DNA of 64,000 bases from Hyphomicrobium methylovorum (lineage in GTDB: Bacteria; Pseudomonadota; Alphaproteobacteria; Rhizobiales; Hyphomicrobiaceae), in contig NZ_QHJE01000001.1 of assembly GCF_013626205.1 (NCBI RefSeq), forward strand, positions 744,001-808,000, given 5' to 3'. The position numbers and the translations under genes were made by a program. Below are positions 54,511 to 63,286 of this stretch, piece after piece. Position 1 is the stretch's first letter, and the number at the start of each line of letters is the position of its first letter. Under the pieces are notes generated by a model, which had not been told where the DNA came from, made no database searches, and saw nothing but the letters and a program-made list of their open reading frames with translations.

Positions 54511-56701
54511 CATCGGACAGAACAACAGCCTCGACGGACTTGCAGCGGCGGCGCTCGGACATGGGCCGACCGCTCAAGCTCCCTCGGGATTGCCGGATGT
54601 GGCGACTTTGACGAAGCTCGCGAACGAATTGTTCGCGGCACTTCCCGGGCAATCGCCGTCTTATCCCTCCGGACCGTCTCTTGGCGGAGTCGGCGCATTT
54701 CCTGTCGGCGTCGGAGGGAGTGCTGCTCCTCATGCTGCCGCCGCAGTCGGATTGCCAACGCCGTCGTCCGTCGGGCTATCGCCGATTAATGCGTCGCTGC
54801 CCGATCAAGGCGTTCTCGTCGGATTGCTTGGAGGTGGTGTTCCGTCACTGCCGTCAGCGGATCGGTATGGATCTTCGCTTTCTGGCGTCGGCGCGTCTCC
54901 TTACATTGATGCGGGGCACGTTGCGCCGGAGTTGTTGCCCGCTTCCGCCGGACCCGGAAACGTTCCTTCCGCTGGCTTCCCGACTTCTGTGTCGCCACGA
55001 GAGACGACGTCGCTTGACCTTACAATCATCGACAGTTTGCTGGGCACACCGAGCGGCTCTCTTCCTTCCAGCGTGGATGCCGGGCCATCCCTTTCCGGCC
55101 ACGGCGGGTCGCGCGGCGCGACGGCTCATTCGGAATCCGCGCACCCTGTAACCGCCCTGCCCGGCGTGGATCGCGCTTCTCCTCCGCAAGCGCCAGCAAC
55201 AACGCCGCCACCGCAATTGCTCAACGATCATACTGGGATTGAAACGCCGCGCTCGAGCGGATCTGCATCGAATTATGATCGCATCGCTGTTCCATTCGAG
55301 GCGGAACTGAAGTCGCTTCTCGCGCCGCTTGCCGCCGACCCTATTTCCGCGCTGATGGGCGATGCTGGCTCGCGCTTCTATTTTCTCAATGACGTTACAG
55401 CGGCTGGCGAGCCAACGCAGTCGACGATTTCCGGCCCGCAGACGCATACGCTTGGAAGCGGCCGTGGCTTCGACGTTCATGCGGTAAGGCGCGATTTTCC
55501 GATCCTCGACGAGACTGTAAATGGACGTCCGCTGATCTGGTTCGACAACGCCGCTACGACGCAGAAGCCGAAGGCCGTGATCGAACGCCTGAAATACTTC
55601 TACGAACATGAGAACTCGAACATCCATCGAGCAGCGCACGAACTCGCAGCGCGCGCGACCGATGCCTACGAAGGCGCGCGGAACAAAATCGCCCGCTTCC
55701 TGAATGCTGGATCCGTGGACGAGATCATCTTCACACGCGGCGCAACGGAAGCCATCAATCTCGTTGCAGCTACGTTCGGCCGCCAGCACGTTGGGCCCGG
55801 CGATGAGATCGTCATTACGAATCTCGAACACCACGCGAATATCGTTCCTTGGCAGCAGCTGTGCCTGGAAAAAGGCGCGAAGCTTCGCGTCGCTCCGGTG
55901 GATGATTGCGGCGCCCTTCTCCTCGATGAGTTCGGCAAGCTTCTCAACGCTCGCACCAAGATCGTCGCGGTTACGCAGGTGTCGAATGCACTTGGCACGA
56001 TCACGCCCGTGAAAACGATCGTCGATATGGCTCACCGCGTCGGTGCGCGCGTTCTCATCGATGGCGCACAGTCGGTCTCACATATGAAAGTCGATGTGCA
56101 AGATCTCGACGCGGACTTCTTCGTTTTCTCCGGTCACAAGATTTTTGCGCCAACGGGCATCGGCGTCGTCTATGGCAAAAAAGATCTCATGGACACGCTG
56201 CCGCCTTATCAGACAGGCGGCAACATGATCCGCGACGTGACATTCGAGCGAAGTGAATTTCACACGTCTCCGCAACGCTTCGAGGCAGGCACCGGCAACA
56301 TCGCGGACGCCGTCGGACTCGGCGCGGCGATCGATTACGTCGAACGGATCGGCCTTCACAACATCGCTGAATACGAGCACCAGCTTCTGGTTTATGCGAC
56401 GAACCGGCTGAAAGAAATTCCCGGCCTTCGCATCATCGGAACTGCGCCGGAAAAGGCGAGCGTCATCTCTCTGACGCTTCACGGCATACCGAGCGAAAAG
56501 ATCGGATCGCACCTCAATCGATATGGGATCGCAGTTCGCTCCGGCCACCATTGCGCGCAGCCGATCTTGCGTCGCTTCGGGCAGGAAACGACCGTTCGTC
56601 CGTCCTTCGCGTTCTACAATACGCGCGAAGAAATCGACGTCCTTGTCAGCGCACTCAATGACATCCAAGCGGAAACGACGATTTCGTCCATTTCGGCATA
56701 G
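54497..56701 (+). CDS. Encapsulated SufS-like cysteine desulfurase with long disordered cargo-loading N-terminus
   Basis: A 734-residue protein. Residues 1-324 are low-complexity, rich in Gly, Pro, Ser and Ala, with a short predicted helix at 33-50 (PDVATLTKLANELFAALPG) and a more ordered stretch at 260-300. From F325 (FDVHAVRRDFPILDETVNG) it is a group II PLP-dependent cysteine desulfurase: NAATTQKP, TRGATEAINLV, EHHANIVPWQ, FSGHK (PLP lysine K548) and RSGHHCAQP (catalytic C686). It releases sulfur from cysteine. Family 2A desulfurases use the disordered N-terminus to enter the shell. The start overlaps the shell gene by 14 bases, so synthesis is coupled. No sufE or other suf genes adjoin it. 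Confidence 0.92.
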   Translation: MPTADIGQNNSLDGLAAAALGHGPTAQAPSGLPDVATLTKLANELFAALPGQSPSYPSGPSLGGVGAFPVGVGGSAAPHAAAAVGLPTPSSVGLSPINASLPDQGVLVGLLGGGVPSLPSADRYGSSLSGVGASPYIDAGHVAPELLPASAGPGNVPSAGFPTSVSPRETTSLDLTIIDSLLGTPSGSLPSSVDAGPSLSGHGGSRGATAHSESAHPVTALPGVDRASPPQAPATTPPPQLLNDHTGIETPRSSGSASNYDRIAVPFEAELKSLLAPLAADPISALMGDAGSRFYFLNDVTAAGEPTQSTISGPQTHTLGSGRGFDVHAVRRDFPILDETVNGRPLIWFDNAATTQKPKAVIERLKYFYEHENSNIHRAAHELAARATDAYEGARNKIARFLNAGSVDEIIFTRGATEAINLVAATFGRQHVGPGDEIVITNLEHHANIVPWQQLCLEKGAKLRVAPVDDCGALLLDEFGKLLNARTKIVAVTQVSNALGTITPVKTIVDMAHRVGARVLIDGAQSVSHMKVDVQDLDADFFVFSGHKIFAPTGIGVVYGKKDLMDTLPPYQTGGNMIRDVTFERSEFHTSPQRFEAGTGNIADAVGLGAAIDYVERIGLHNIAEYEHQLLVYATNRLKEIPGLRIIGTAPEKASVISLTLHGIPSEKIGSHLNRYGIAVRSGHHCAQPILRRFGQETTVRPSFAFYNTREEIDVLVSALNDIQAETTISSISA

Positions 56702-56758
56702 ATCAAATTTTGAACGGTTGTCTGCCGCCGTCGCCTAATTGGGGTGTCTCGCTCTCGG

Positions 56759-58375
56759 TCACTCCGCAAGCCCTGCTTTCCGCAGGCCATCTGCAAATAC
56801 CGCAATGTGCTCGGGACGGCTGATTGGGAGCCAGTCGGCTATGTTCGAAACGCGCAGCGAAGGATTGAGCCTCTGCACGTCCTCAATTGCTCTGCGCGCG
56901 TCCTCTTGCCGGCCGCTAAGCGCTCGCGTCGAAGCAAGCAGCGCCACGACCATGAGGAAGCTCGGCAGATTTCGGTACGACCGTTCGGCCCACACTGACG
57001 CTTCCTCTATCCGGCCGGCAAATAGATGCGCCATCGCGATGCCCCCTTGCATGCGGTAGAGTTCGGGATCGACGGGGCTCAACCGCATGGCCCGCTCGAA
57101 ATGCTCGATGGCGCTCTCACATTCGCCGTGCCACGTTCTGAGAAAACCGCCCAGGAACCATGCCGATGCGAGGTTGGGGTTGAGGAATATCGCCCGGTCG
57201 AGCAGCGCGATTCCCGTATCGAGATCGCGGGTGAAGTGGGCAAGCGCGTGGCCGCCGCGCGTCAAGGCTACCGCGTCGTCGCGACCGAGTTCAACAGCGC
57301 GTTGCGCCATGCGAAGACCTTCTGACTCGTCCTTATCAAGGTCGGTCGACCATCCATTGACCTTGCGCCAGAAATAGCACCAAGCGGCCATGGCGTGCGC
57401 CGACGCGGATTCTACGTCGATCTCTATCGTGCGCTTGAAAAACGTAATCGCTTCTCCGATGGCTTCCTCGTCTCCCCGATGCATCTGCGCGAGGCCTCGC
57501 AGATAGCAATCATAGGCCGTCGCGCAGCGCGTTGGATTGCGTTTTGCACGCTCGATCTCGGCGAGTTCCACTTGCGGAGCAATGGCTCCGACGACGCTCG
57601 CGGAAATCTCATCCTGTAGCGCAAAGATATTTTCGAGCTGCCCTTCAAATCGCTCGGCCCAGAGATGCGTGCCGGTTGAAGCGTCGATGAGCTGACCCGT
57701 AATGCGAACGAGATCGCCAACCTTGCGCAAGCTGCCTTCCAACACATAACCCACGCCAAGTTCGCGACCGACTTGCTTCAGGTCGACGTCACGATCCCGG
57801 TACGTGAAGCTCGAATTGCGCGCGATGACGAACAGCCAGCGGACGCGCGACAGCGCGGTGATGATTTCCTCCACGACGCCGTCCGCGAAATACGCCTGAT
57901 CCGGATCGCCGCTCAAATTCTGAAACGGTAAGACGGCTATCGACGGCTTGGTTGCCTCCAGCGACAAGATAGAAGCATCAGTCGACAGCCGTTCGGGATT
58001 CTGTGCTTCGCTAACGTCGGCGACAAAGCGGAAGCCTTTTCGCGGGACGGTACGAACCAGAAGCTGTTCCTCTCCGCTGTCGCCGATGGCCTTGCGAACT
58101 GCATTTATGTGACTGGTGAGCGTTGATTCCGAGACAATACGCCCGCCCCACACAGATTCGATCATATGATCCTTGCTCACTACGCGGTCGCGGTTTTGAA
58201 CCAGATAGAGGAGCAGATCGAAAACCTGCGGCCCGACGCTGACGGCTTGCGAGGCTCGGGTGAGCTCGCGTCGTTCCTCGTCGAGCACGCAGTCTGCGAA
58301 AAGAAATTGCACCTGAAGCTCCGTCAACCGGCCCTGCGGGAGAGAGCCACCGTCGTCGGCCCAGCGCTGTCCCAT
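56759..58375 (-). CDS. Winged-helix transcriptional regulator with TPR domain (CadC-like)
   Basis: About 538 residues. An OmpR-type winged helix (FADCVLDEERRELTRASQAVSV, VFDLLLYLVQNRDRVVSKDHMIESVWGG, STLTSHINAVRKAIGD) is followed by a TolB-like segment (IAVLPFQNLSGDPDQAYFADGVVEEIITALS) and TPR repeats (from about 330). There is no phosphoacceptor receiver and no membrane helix. Several starts are possible; ATG 58375 (after AAGG) was chosen over ATG 58423 and GTG 58480. It diverges from the gene cluster at 58511-61594 and converges on the desulfurase, so it probably regulates the former. Confidence 0.8.
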   Translation of the reverse strand: MGQRWADDGGSLPQGRLTELQVQFLFADCVLDEERRELTRASQAVSVGPQVFDLLLYLVQNRDRVVSKDHMIESVWGGRIVSESTLTSHINAVRKAIGDSGEEQLLVRTVPRKGFRFVADVSEAQNPERLSTDASILSLEATKPSIAVLPFQNLSGDPDQAYFADGVVEEIITALSRVRWLFVIARNSSFTYRDRDVDLKQVGRELGVGYVLEGSLRKVGDLVRITGQLIDASTGTHLWAERFEGQLENIFALQDEISASVVGAIAPQVELAEIERAKRNPTRCATAYDCYLRGLAQMHRGDEEAIGEAITFFKRTIEIDVESASAHAMAAWCYFWRKVNGWSTDLDKDESEGLRMAQRAVELGRDDAVALTRGGHALAHFTRDLDTGIALLDRAIFLNPNLASAWFLGGFLRTWHGECESAIEHFERAMRLSPVDPELYRMQGGIAMAHLFAGRIEEASVWAERSYRNLPSFLMVVALLASTRALSGRQEDARRAIEDVQRLNPSLRVSNIADWLPISRPEHIAVFADGLRKAGLAE

Positions 58376-58510
58376 GCCTTGGCCAGCTCTTTGGACGATA
58401 TTCCAAGATAAACTAAAGGGCATTTGGAGGTTTTCACAAAGCCTTTCCTCCGTCGACGGGGCAATTCCAACCACGCGCACCGAGTGCGGTGCTCAAGTTG
58501 GAGATGTGTC

Positions 58511-59266
58511 ATGAAAATTGTCGTCATTGGAGGCAGCGGCCTTATCGGCTCGAAGGTCGTTAATTTGCTCCGTGCCAAGGGCCACGACGTTCTGGCGGCG
58601 TCGCCGAACAGCGGGGTTAACACGATTACGCGGGAGGGACTGGCCGCAGCGCTTGCTGGCGCCAGCGTTGTCGTTGATGTGGCGAATTCTCCGTCATTCG
58701 AAGACAAAGCCGTGCTCGAGTTTTTCGAGACCGCCGGACATAACTTGCTTGCGGCTGAGGCCGCAGCGGGCGTGCGCCATCACGTGGCGCTCTCGGTCGT
58801 CGGCGCCGATCGCCTTCCCGACAGCGGTTATTTGCGGGCAAAGGTCGCGCAAGAGCGGCTGATCGAGCACTCCAAAATTCCTTACACGATCGTGCGCTCG
58901 ACCCAGTTTTTCGAATTCGTCGGCGCAATCGCTCAGTCTGCCGTCCAGGGCAACACGATCCGGTTGTCGCCTGCGCTTCTGCAGCCTATCGCGTCCGACG
59001 ATGTGGCTTCAGCCGTAGCTGAGATTGCGTTGGGCAAGCCGAGAAACGGCATCGTCGAGCTGGCGGGACCGGAGAAGATCCCACTCGACTCCCTCGTGCG
59101 GCAGCATCTCGCGCAGGTGAGTGATCGTCGGGAAATTATCGCGGACATTCATGCCCGCTACTTCGGGACCGAACTCGACGATAAATCGTTGACCCCAGGA
59201 GCTGCACCGATACTCGGCTCGATCCGCTTTGCCGATTGGCTACGCCAATTACCGGTAACCGCTTGA
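58511..59266 (+). CDS. NAD(P)-binding NmrA/SDR-like protein
   Basis: A 251-residue Rossmann-fold protein. The N-terminal MKIVVIGGSGLIGSKVV holds the GGxGxxG dinucleotide-binding motif; VVDVANSPSFED and LSVVGADRLPDSGYLRAKVAQE (YxxxK-like) follow, then YTIVRSTQFFEF. This is the atypical extended SDR/NmrA group, which includes NADPH sensors and quinone or aldehyde reductases. It opens a run of four co-directional genes opposite the winged-helix/TPR regulator. Confidence 0.85.
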   Translation: MKIVVIGGSGLIGSKVVNLLRAKGHDVLAASPNSGVNTITREGLAAALAGASVVVDVANSPSFEDKAVLEFFETAGHNLLAAEAAAGVRHHVALSVVGADRLPDSGYLRAKVAQERLIEHSKIPYTIVRSTQFFEFVGAIAQSAVQGNTIRLSPALLQPIASDDVASAVAEIALGKPRNGIVELAGPEKIPLDSLVRQHLAQVSDRREIIADIHARYFGTELDDKSLTPGAAPILGSIRFADWLRQLPVTA

Positions 59267-59293
59267 TCCCTTCATCACGCGGGAGACATCGTC

Positions 59294-59764
59294 ATGCTCA
59301 AAACCACTTGCATCGCCGCAGCGTTTTTGCTCGGCATCCTTGCCATTGCTAATGGCGTCTTCATGCTCATCGATCCGGAGCACTGGTATTCAATCGTACC
59401 CGGTGTGACGACGACCGGACCATTCAACCAACATTTCGTCCGCGATATCGGGCTGATCTTCCTGCTTCTCGGCGGCGCTTTTTTGCTCGGCGCCGCGCGG
59501 GCCGACCTGCGGGTGCCGTTTTGGGGAACCGCGTCGATCTGGCTATCAGGCCACGCCCTTTTTCATTTCTGGGAAGTCGCAGTTGGCATTTGTGGGCCCT
59601 CGGCCCTGGCGCGCGACTTCCCGGCGGTGACACTTCCGGCCGTCATCGGCCTCGCCATCACAGCATGGGCTGTCGCTGATAACGCCGCTGGCCGAACGGG
59701 CATGAACGTCGCGACGACCCGTGACCAACACAGCCACTCAACTCAGAGCTACGGAGATCTGTAG
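59294..59764 (+). CDS. Small polytopic membrane protein, unknown function
   Basis: A 156-residue protein with four helices (5-26, 45-68, 78-96, 112-130) and a hydrophilic C-terminal tail rich in Ser, His and Thr. WYSIVPGVTTTGPFNQHFVRDIGLIFLLLG is a recognisable motif of an uncharacterised family seen near MBL-fold hydrolases (from memory). It lies between the NmrA-like and MBL genes; it is separated from the MBL gene by a single base between stop and start, so both are coupled. Confidence 0.7.
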   Translation: MLKTTCIAAAFLLGILAIANGVFMLIDPEHWYSIVPGVTTTGPFNQHFVRDIGLIFLLLGGAFLLGAARADLRVPFWGTASIWLSGHALFHFWEVAVGICGPSALARDFPAVTLPAVIGLAITAWAVADNAAGRTGMNVATTRDQHSHSTQSYGDL

Positions 59765-59765
59765 A

Positions 59766-60704
59766 ATGTTGAATGTAGAGAAACGCCAAAGTTCGAACGA
59801 CTCCGCGCGCCCCGCGCGATCTGGCCTCGATGAACTGGTCCCCTCGCGCTACGCAGTGCGGATTGGCGAGATCGATGTGCTGGTCATCAGCGACGGCGTG
59901 CTTCCGCTGCCAACAGCTATGTTGGGACACAACGCCGACCCCGCTGCCCGCGCGGCTTGGCTGCGCGATATGTACTTACCGTCCGACGCATTCGACTGGG
60001 CTCTCAATGCTGTCGTGGTGCGCAGCGCCGATCAGACCATCCTCGTCGATGCCGGACTAGGGCTTGACCCAGACTTGCACTTACCGCGCGCCGGACAGTT
60101 GATCAAGCGCCTGGAGACTGCCGGCATCGATCTGGGATCAGTGACCGACGTTGTACTCACTCACATGCACATGGACCACGTGGGTGGGCTGCTGGTGGAA
60201 GGCGTGAAAGAGCGCCTGCGCCCAGACTTGCGAATTCATGTGGCCGCTGCCGAGGTCAAATTCTGGCAATCTCCCGACTTCTCCAAAACCAACATGCCTG
60301 CCGGATTTCCCGATGCACTCAGGTCGGCTGCGAAGAAATTCGTGCAGCTGTACCGCAACAATCTGCAACCGTTCGATGAGGAGCACGAGGTGGCGCCTGG
60401 GGTCCGCGTCTACCGCACCGGCGGCCACACTCCTGGGCATAGCGTGGTCCGCTTGGCATCGGGTCCCGACAAGTTAACGTTCGCTGGCGATGCAATATTC
60501 GCGGTCGGATTCGAGCAACCCAACTGGTACAATGGCTTCGAGCACGACCCTGAAGAAGCTGCTCGCGTCCGTGTTCGACTTTTGCGAGAGCTCGCCAAAA
60601 CCGGCGAAATGCTGGTGGCCACTCACTTGCCGTTCCCGTCTGTCGGGCACGTCGCGATCAATGGCGACGCGTACCGGTGGGTCCCCGCCTTCTGGGACTA
60701 TTGA
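59766..60704 (+). CDS. Metallo-beta-lactamase-fold hydrolase
   Basis: A 312-residue cytoplasmic protein. Zinc motif [10 protein letters not shown] (HxHxDH), a second His in [12 protein letters not shown] and a third in FAGDAIF (bridging Asp) are intact, with a C-terminal His in VATHLPFP. The layout matches the AHL-lactonase/quorum-quenching-like group of MBL proteins, but the substrate is unknown. ATG 59766 follows the membrane-protein stop at once; it is part of the 58.5-61.6 kb run. Confidence 0.85.
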   Translation: MLNVEKRQSSNDSARPARSGLDELVPSRYAVRIGEIDVLVISDGVLPLPTAMLGHNADPAARAAWLRDMYLPSDAFDWALNAVVVRSADQTILVDAGLGLDPDLHLPRAGQLIKRLETAGIDLGSVTDVVLTHMHMDHVGGLLVEGVKERLRPDLRIHVAAAEVKFWQSPDFSKTNMPAGFPDALRSAAKKFVQLYRNNLQPFDEEHEVAPGVRVYRTGGHTPGHSVVRLASGPDKLTFAGDAIFAVGFEQPNWYNGFEHDPEEAARVRVRLLRELAKTGEMLVATHLPFPSVGHVAINGDAYRWVPAFWDY

Positions 60705-60763
60705 GCGTCCGACCTCGCCACGTCTCGATGCATTCTCGAACGCAAAGCACAGGAGCACCTTCG

Positions 60764-61594
60764 ATGAGCACCATCACCACCAAGGACGGCGTCCAGATCT
60801 TCTACAAGGATTGGGGGCCGAAGACTGCGCAACCCATCGTCTTCCATCACGGCTGGCCACTCAGCGCCGACGACTGGGATACGCAAATGCTGTACTTCCT
60901 CGGCAAGGGCTTTCGCGTCATCGCGCACGACCGACGCGGTCACGGCCGTTCCAGTCAAGTCAGCGACGGCCACGACATGGATCACTACGCTGCGGATGCA
61001 GCGGCTGTCGTCGAGCATCTCGACCTGCGTAATTGCATTCACGTCGGACATTCGACTGGCGGAGGCGAGGCGACGCGCTACGTCGCGCGTCATGGCAAAG
61101 TACGCGTAGCGAAGCTGGTGATCATCGGTGCGGTGCCGCCGATCATGGTCAAGACCGCCACCAGCCCCAACGGCCTGCCGATCGAAGTTTTCGACGGGTT
61201 GCGCCAACAGTTGGCGGCCAACCGCTCGCGGTTCTATCTCGAATTCGCTGGCGGCCCCTTCTACGGTTACAACCGGCCCGGTGCGAAGCCTTCGGAGGCG
61301 GTTATCCGGAACTGGTGGCGCCAGGCCATGATGGGTGGTGCCAAAGCTCAGTACGACGGTATCAAGGCGTTCTCGGAGACGGACTTCACCGAAGACCTCA
61401 AGGTGATCGATGTGCCGACGCTCGTCATGCATGGCGACGACGACCAGATCGTTCCGATCGCGAACTCGGCGCCGCTGTCGGCGAAGCTTCTGAAAAGCAG
61501 CACTTTGAAAATCTACGAGCACCTACCGCATGGCATGTGCACAACAGACGCCGATGTGATCAATCCCGATCTTCTCAAATTCATCACGACCTAG
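60764..61594 (+). CDS. Alpha/beta hydrolase, non-haem chloroperoxidase/esterase type
   Basis: A 276-residue alpha/beta-hydrolase. Residues [18 protein letters not shown] (oxyanion HG), [11 protein letters not shown] and [18 protein letters not shown] (nucleophile Ser in GHSTGG) lead to [11 protein letters not shown] (acid) and [11 protein letters not shown] (catalytic His). This is the cofactor-free haloperoxidase/arylesterase branch. ATG 60764 has AGGAGCACC upstream. Last gene of the run starting at 58511. Confidence 0.88.
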   Translation: MSTITTKDGVQIFYKDWGPKTAQPIVFHHGWPLSADDWDTQMLYFLGKGFRVIAHDRRGHGRSSQVSDGHDMDHYAADAAAVVEHLDLRNCIHVGHSTGGGEATRYVARHGKVRVAKLVIIGAVPPIMVKTATSPNGLPIEVFDGLRQQLAANRSRFYLEFAGGPFYGYNRPGAKPSEAVIRNWWRQAMMGGAKAQYDGIKAFSETDFTEDLKVIDVPTLVMHGDDDQIVPIANSAPLSAKLLKSSTLKIYEHLPHGMCTTDADVINPDLLKFITT

Positions 61595-61705
61595 TCCGCA
61601 CTTGTCGGCGTAAAGCTCAGGTCATTTGCACGTCTGTCGATTTTTCCACTGGCCGCGTTCTTGAGGACGGCGCGCGGCCAGTGATACACGATCATACTTG
61701 TCGCT

Positions 61706-62278
61706 TTAATGAGCCCCACTGTCGAGCTTCTGAGTGCATTCAACTAGTGCCGGCGCCTCGCCCTTCGAAACAGGGATATCTACCGGCACATGGGCTCCGC
61801 TTGCCGTGCGACCGTAATCGAGGTGAACACTTCCGGTCTTGCCTATGGCCGCCGTGGCACCCTTGAATCCTTCCGATGTCATCTCGCCACAAAAATCGTT
61901 CTTGTCATCGCAGCCGAGTTTCGCCGCGTCGTAGGGATGGCCCTCAGCATCGAATAGCGAAACAGTATCGACCTTGAACCGCTCGAGACCACCAGAAGCG
62001 ACGTCAAACCCAACAAGTTTGAAGCGCGTGAGTGGGCGACCGTCGTCAGCCAAAACCAGATTGATGCTGCCCGTAACGACGCTCAATTCCCCGCTTCTAT
62101 AAATATCGTCCTTCACCGAGGTCATAAACTCAATGGTGCAGGCGATGAGCTTGTCTTGAGATTTAACCTGATTGACTTTCACCTGAGGCTCTAAAAATCC
62201 CTCATGCGCGAAAGCGGTCTCTGCACAGATTGCGCAGAGAAATGAAGCGAGAACTGCCGCCCCAGCCAATATACGCAT
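61706..62278 (-). CDS. Secreted protein, unknown function
   Basis: A 190-residue protein with signal peptide (MRILAGAAVLASFLCAICAE...AFAH; cleavage near AFA-H). The mature part has cysteines in IACTIEF, LGCDDKNDFCGEM and VECTQK, alternating strands, and no recognised domain. ATG 62278 follows a purine-rich AAAGAGAAAAAA stretch and was preferred over an in-frame start at 62329. It stands alone between the hydrolase run and the gap at 62.3-62.8 kb. Confidence 0.6.
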   Translation of the reverse strand: MRILAGAAVLASFLCAICAETAFAHEGFLEPQVKVNQVKSQDKLIACTIEFMTSVKDDIYRSGELSVVTGSINLVLADDGRPLTRFKLVGFDVASGGLERFKVDTVSLFDAEGHPYDAAKLGCDDKNDFCGEMTSEGFKGATAAIGKTGSVHLDYGRTASGAHVPVDIPVSKGEAPALVECTQKLDSGAH

Positions 62279-62816
62279 TGATTTTTTCTCTTTCGACTTG
62301 AGTTGCGTCCAGCTTATTTCCGGAAACAAAAAAGCGGCTATCCGTTTTAATCCCGTGCTCGATGCGATGCCTTGAGGCTACCGGCAACCACAAGTCACTC
62401 AATTGGATCGGGCGACTGCATATACTCAACGACTAGCTTCGCGTGAATACGTATATGGCGCGCTCCATGGTGCTCGCTGTCAATGCCGGCTCGACGGGCC
62501 GGTGCGAGGGATGGCTTAGCGGGCTGCGGCCGAAAGCGTCGCTCGATCCTCCGGCGTTGCGGAACACGTTCCGTCACTTCTTCTGCCATAGAGAGAGTCA
62601 AAGAATTTTATCTGAAGCGTAAGGAAAGCCGAAAGAAGGTAGTTCTACGTAGTTACTTTGAACGGTGCGGCTCGCAGTCTCGGCAAACGGCTTGTTGCAG
62701 TATTGCTACGTCTGCTGAATGTTTGTCCGGCATTCGGCTTAATGAGCTTGCGGCGCGTCGGATGTATTTCCTAGCCTCAAGGAAGCATCTGTTGGTGCGA
62801 TGAGGTCTCAGACGGA
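62279..62816. other. Gene-poor region before the DUF2946-like gene
   Basis: About 538 bp with no supported gene. The open frame 62395-62601 (minus) is basic and lacks a domain. The last ~200 bp are AT-richer and should contain promoters for the DUF2946-like and TonB-receptor genes. No cobalamin box or other known riboswitch core was recognised. Confidence 0.4.
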
Positions 62817-63224
62817 ATGTCGATCTGCGCAAATGCAGGCGGAGCGCGGCGCGCGGGAGGGTGGATTGTCCGCCTCCTGGCGATTGCGTTTGCCTTGCGA
62901 TCGCTGGTCCCCGTCGGCTTCATGCCCGACGTCGCCGCCGCCCAGGATGGAAACTTCCGAGTCATCATCTGCACCGTGCACGGCATGGTGGCGGTCGAGG
63001 TGGATGAAACCGGCAAAATCGTGCCGGGTAAAACCGATGCCAAGACCGGCCAGCAATGTACGTTCAGCGTCCTTGGAACGCTGCTGCTGCCGACGCTTGA
63101 TGGCGGCGTAATACTGTCCGTTCGACGTGTCATTGCTGCAGAGCTTCCGATGCTTGCGGTCGATCTGCCGCCCGTACGCGCCGGGCCTCAGCTTGGGTCC
63201 CGCGGTCCCCCAACAATCTCCTGA
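62817..63224 (+). CDS. DUF2946-like exported protein upstream of a TonB receptor
   Basis: A 135-residue protein. The N-terminal hydrophobic segment WIVRLLAIAFALRSLVPVGFMPDVA is the DUF2946 hallmark (LVPxGFMP), followed by VIICTVHG (one Cys) and a second Cys in GQQCTFSVL. A C-terminal Pro/Gly-rich tail extends beyond the typical domain. DUF2946 proteins often neighbour copper or other metal TonB-dependent receptors. Here a TonB-receptor gene starts 62 bp downstream, supporting a metal or metal-complex uptake role. Confidence 0.65.
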   Translation: MSICANAGGARRAGGWIVRLLAIAFALRSLVPVGFMPDVAAAQDGNFRVIICTVHGMVAVEVDETGKIVPGKTDAKTGQQCTFSVLGTLLLPTLDGGVILSVRRVIAAELPMLAVDLPPVRAGPQLGSRGPPTIS

Positions 63225-63286
63225 ACGCCGGAATCCACCGGGTGCGGACGTCTGCGCCCGAATTCGATCTTTCAGGAGTTTTAGCA

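Noticed and set aside
54497-56701. Desulfurase as part of a SUF Fe-S cluster operon
   Set aside because: No sufB, sufC, sufD or sufE is adjacent, and the 324-residue disordered N-terminus is not found in SufS.
62279-62816. Cobalamin riboswitch ahead of the TonB-receptor gene
   Set aside because: The GCCACTG-type B12 box and the adjoining conserved core are not visible.
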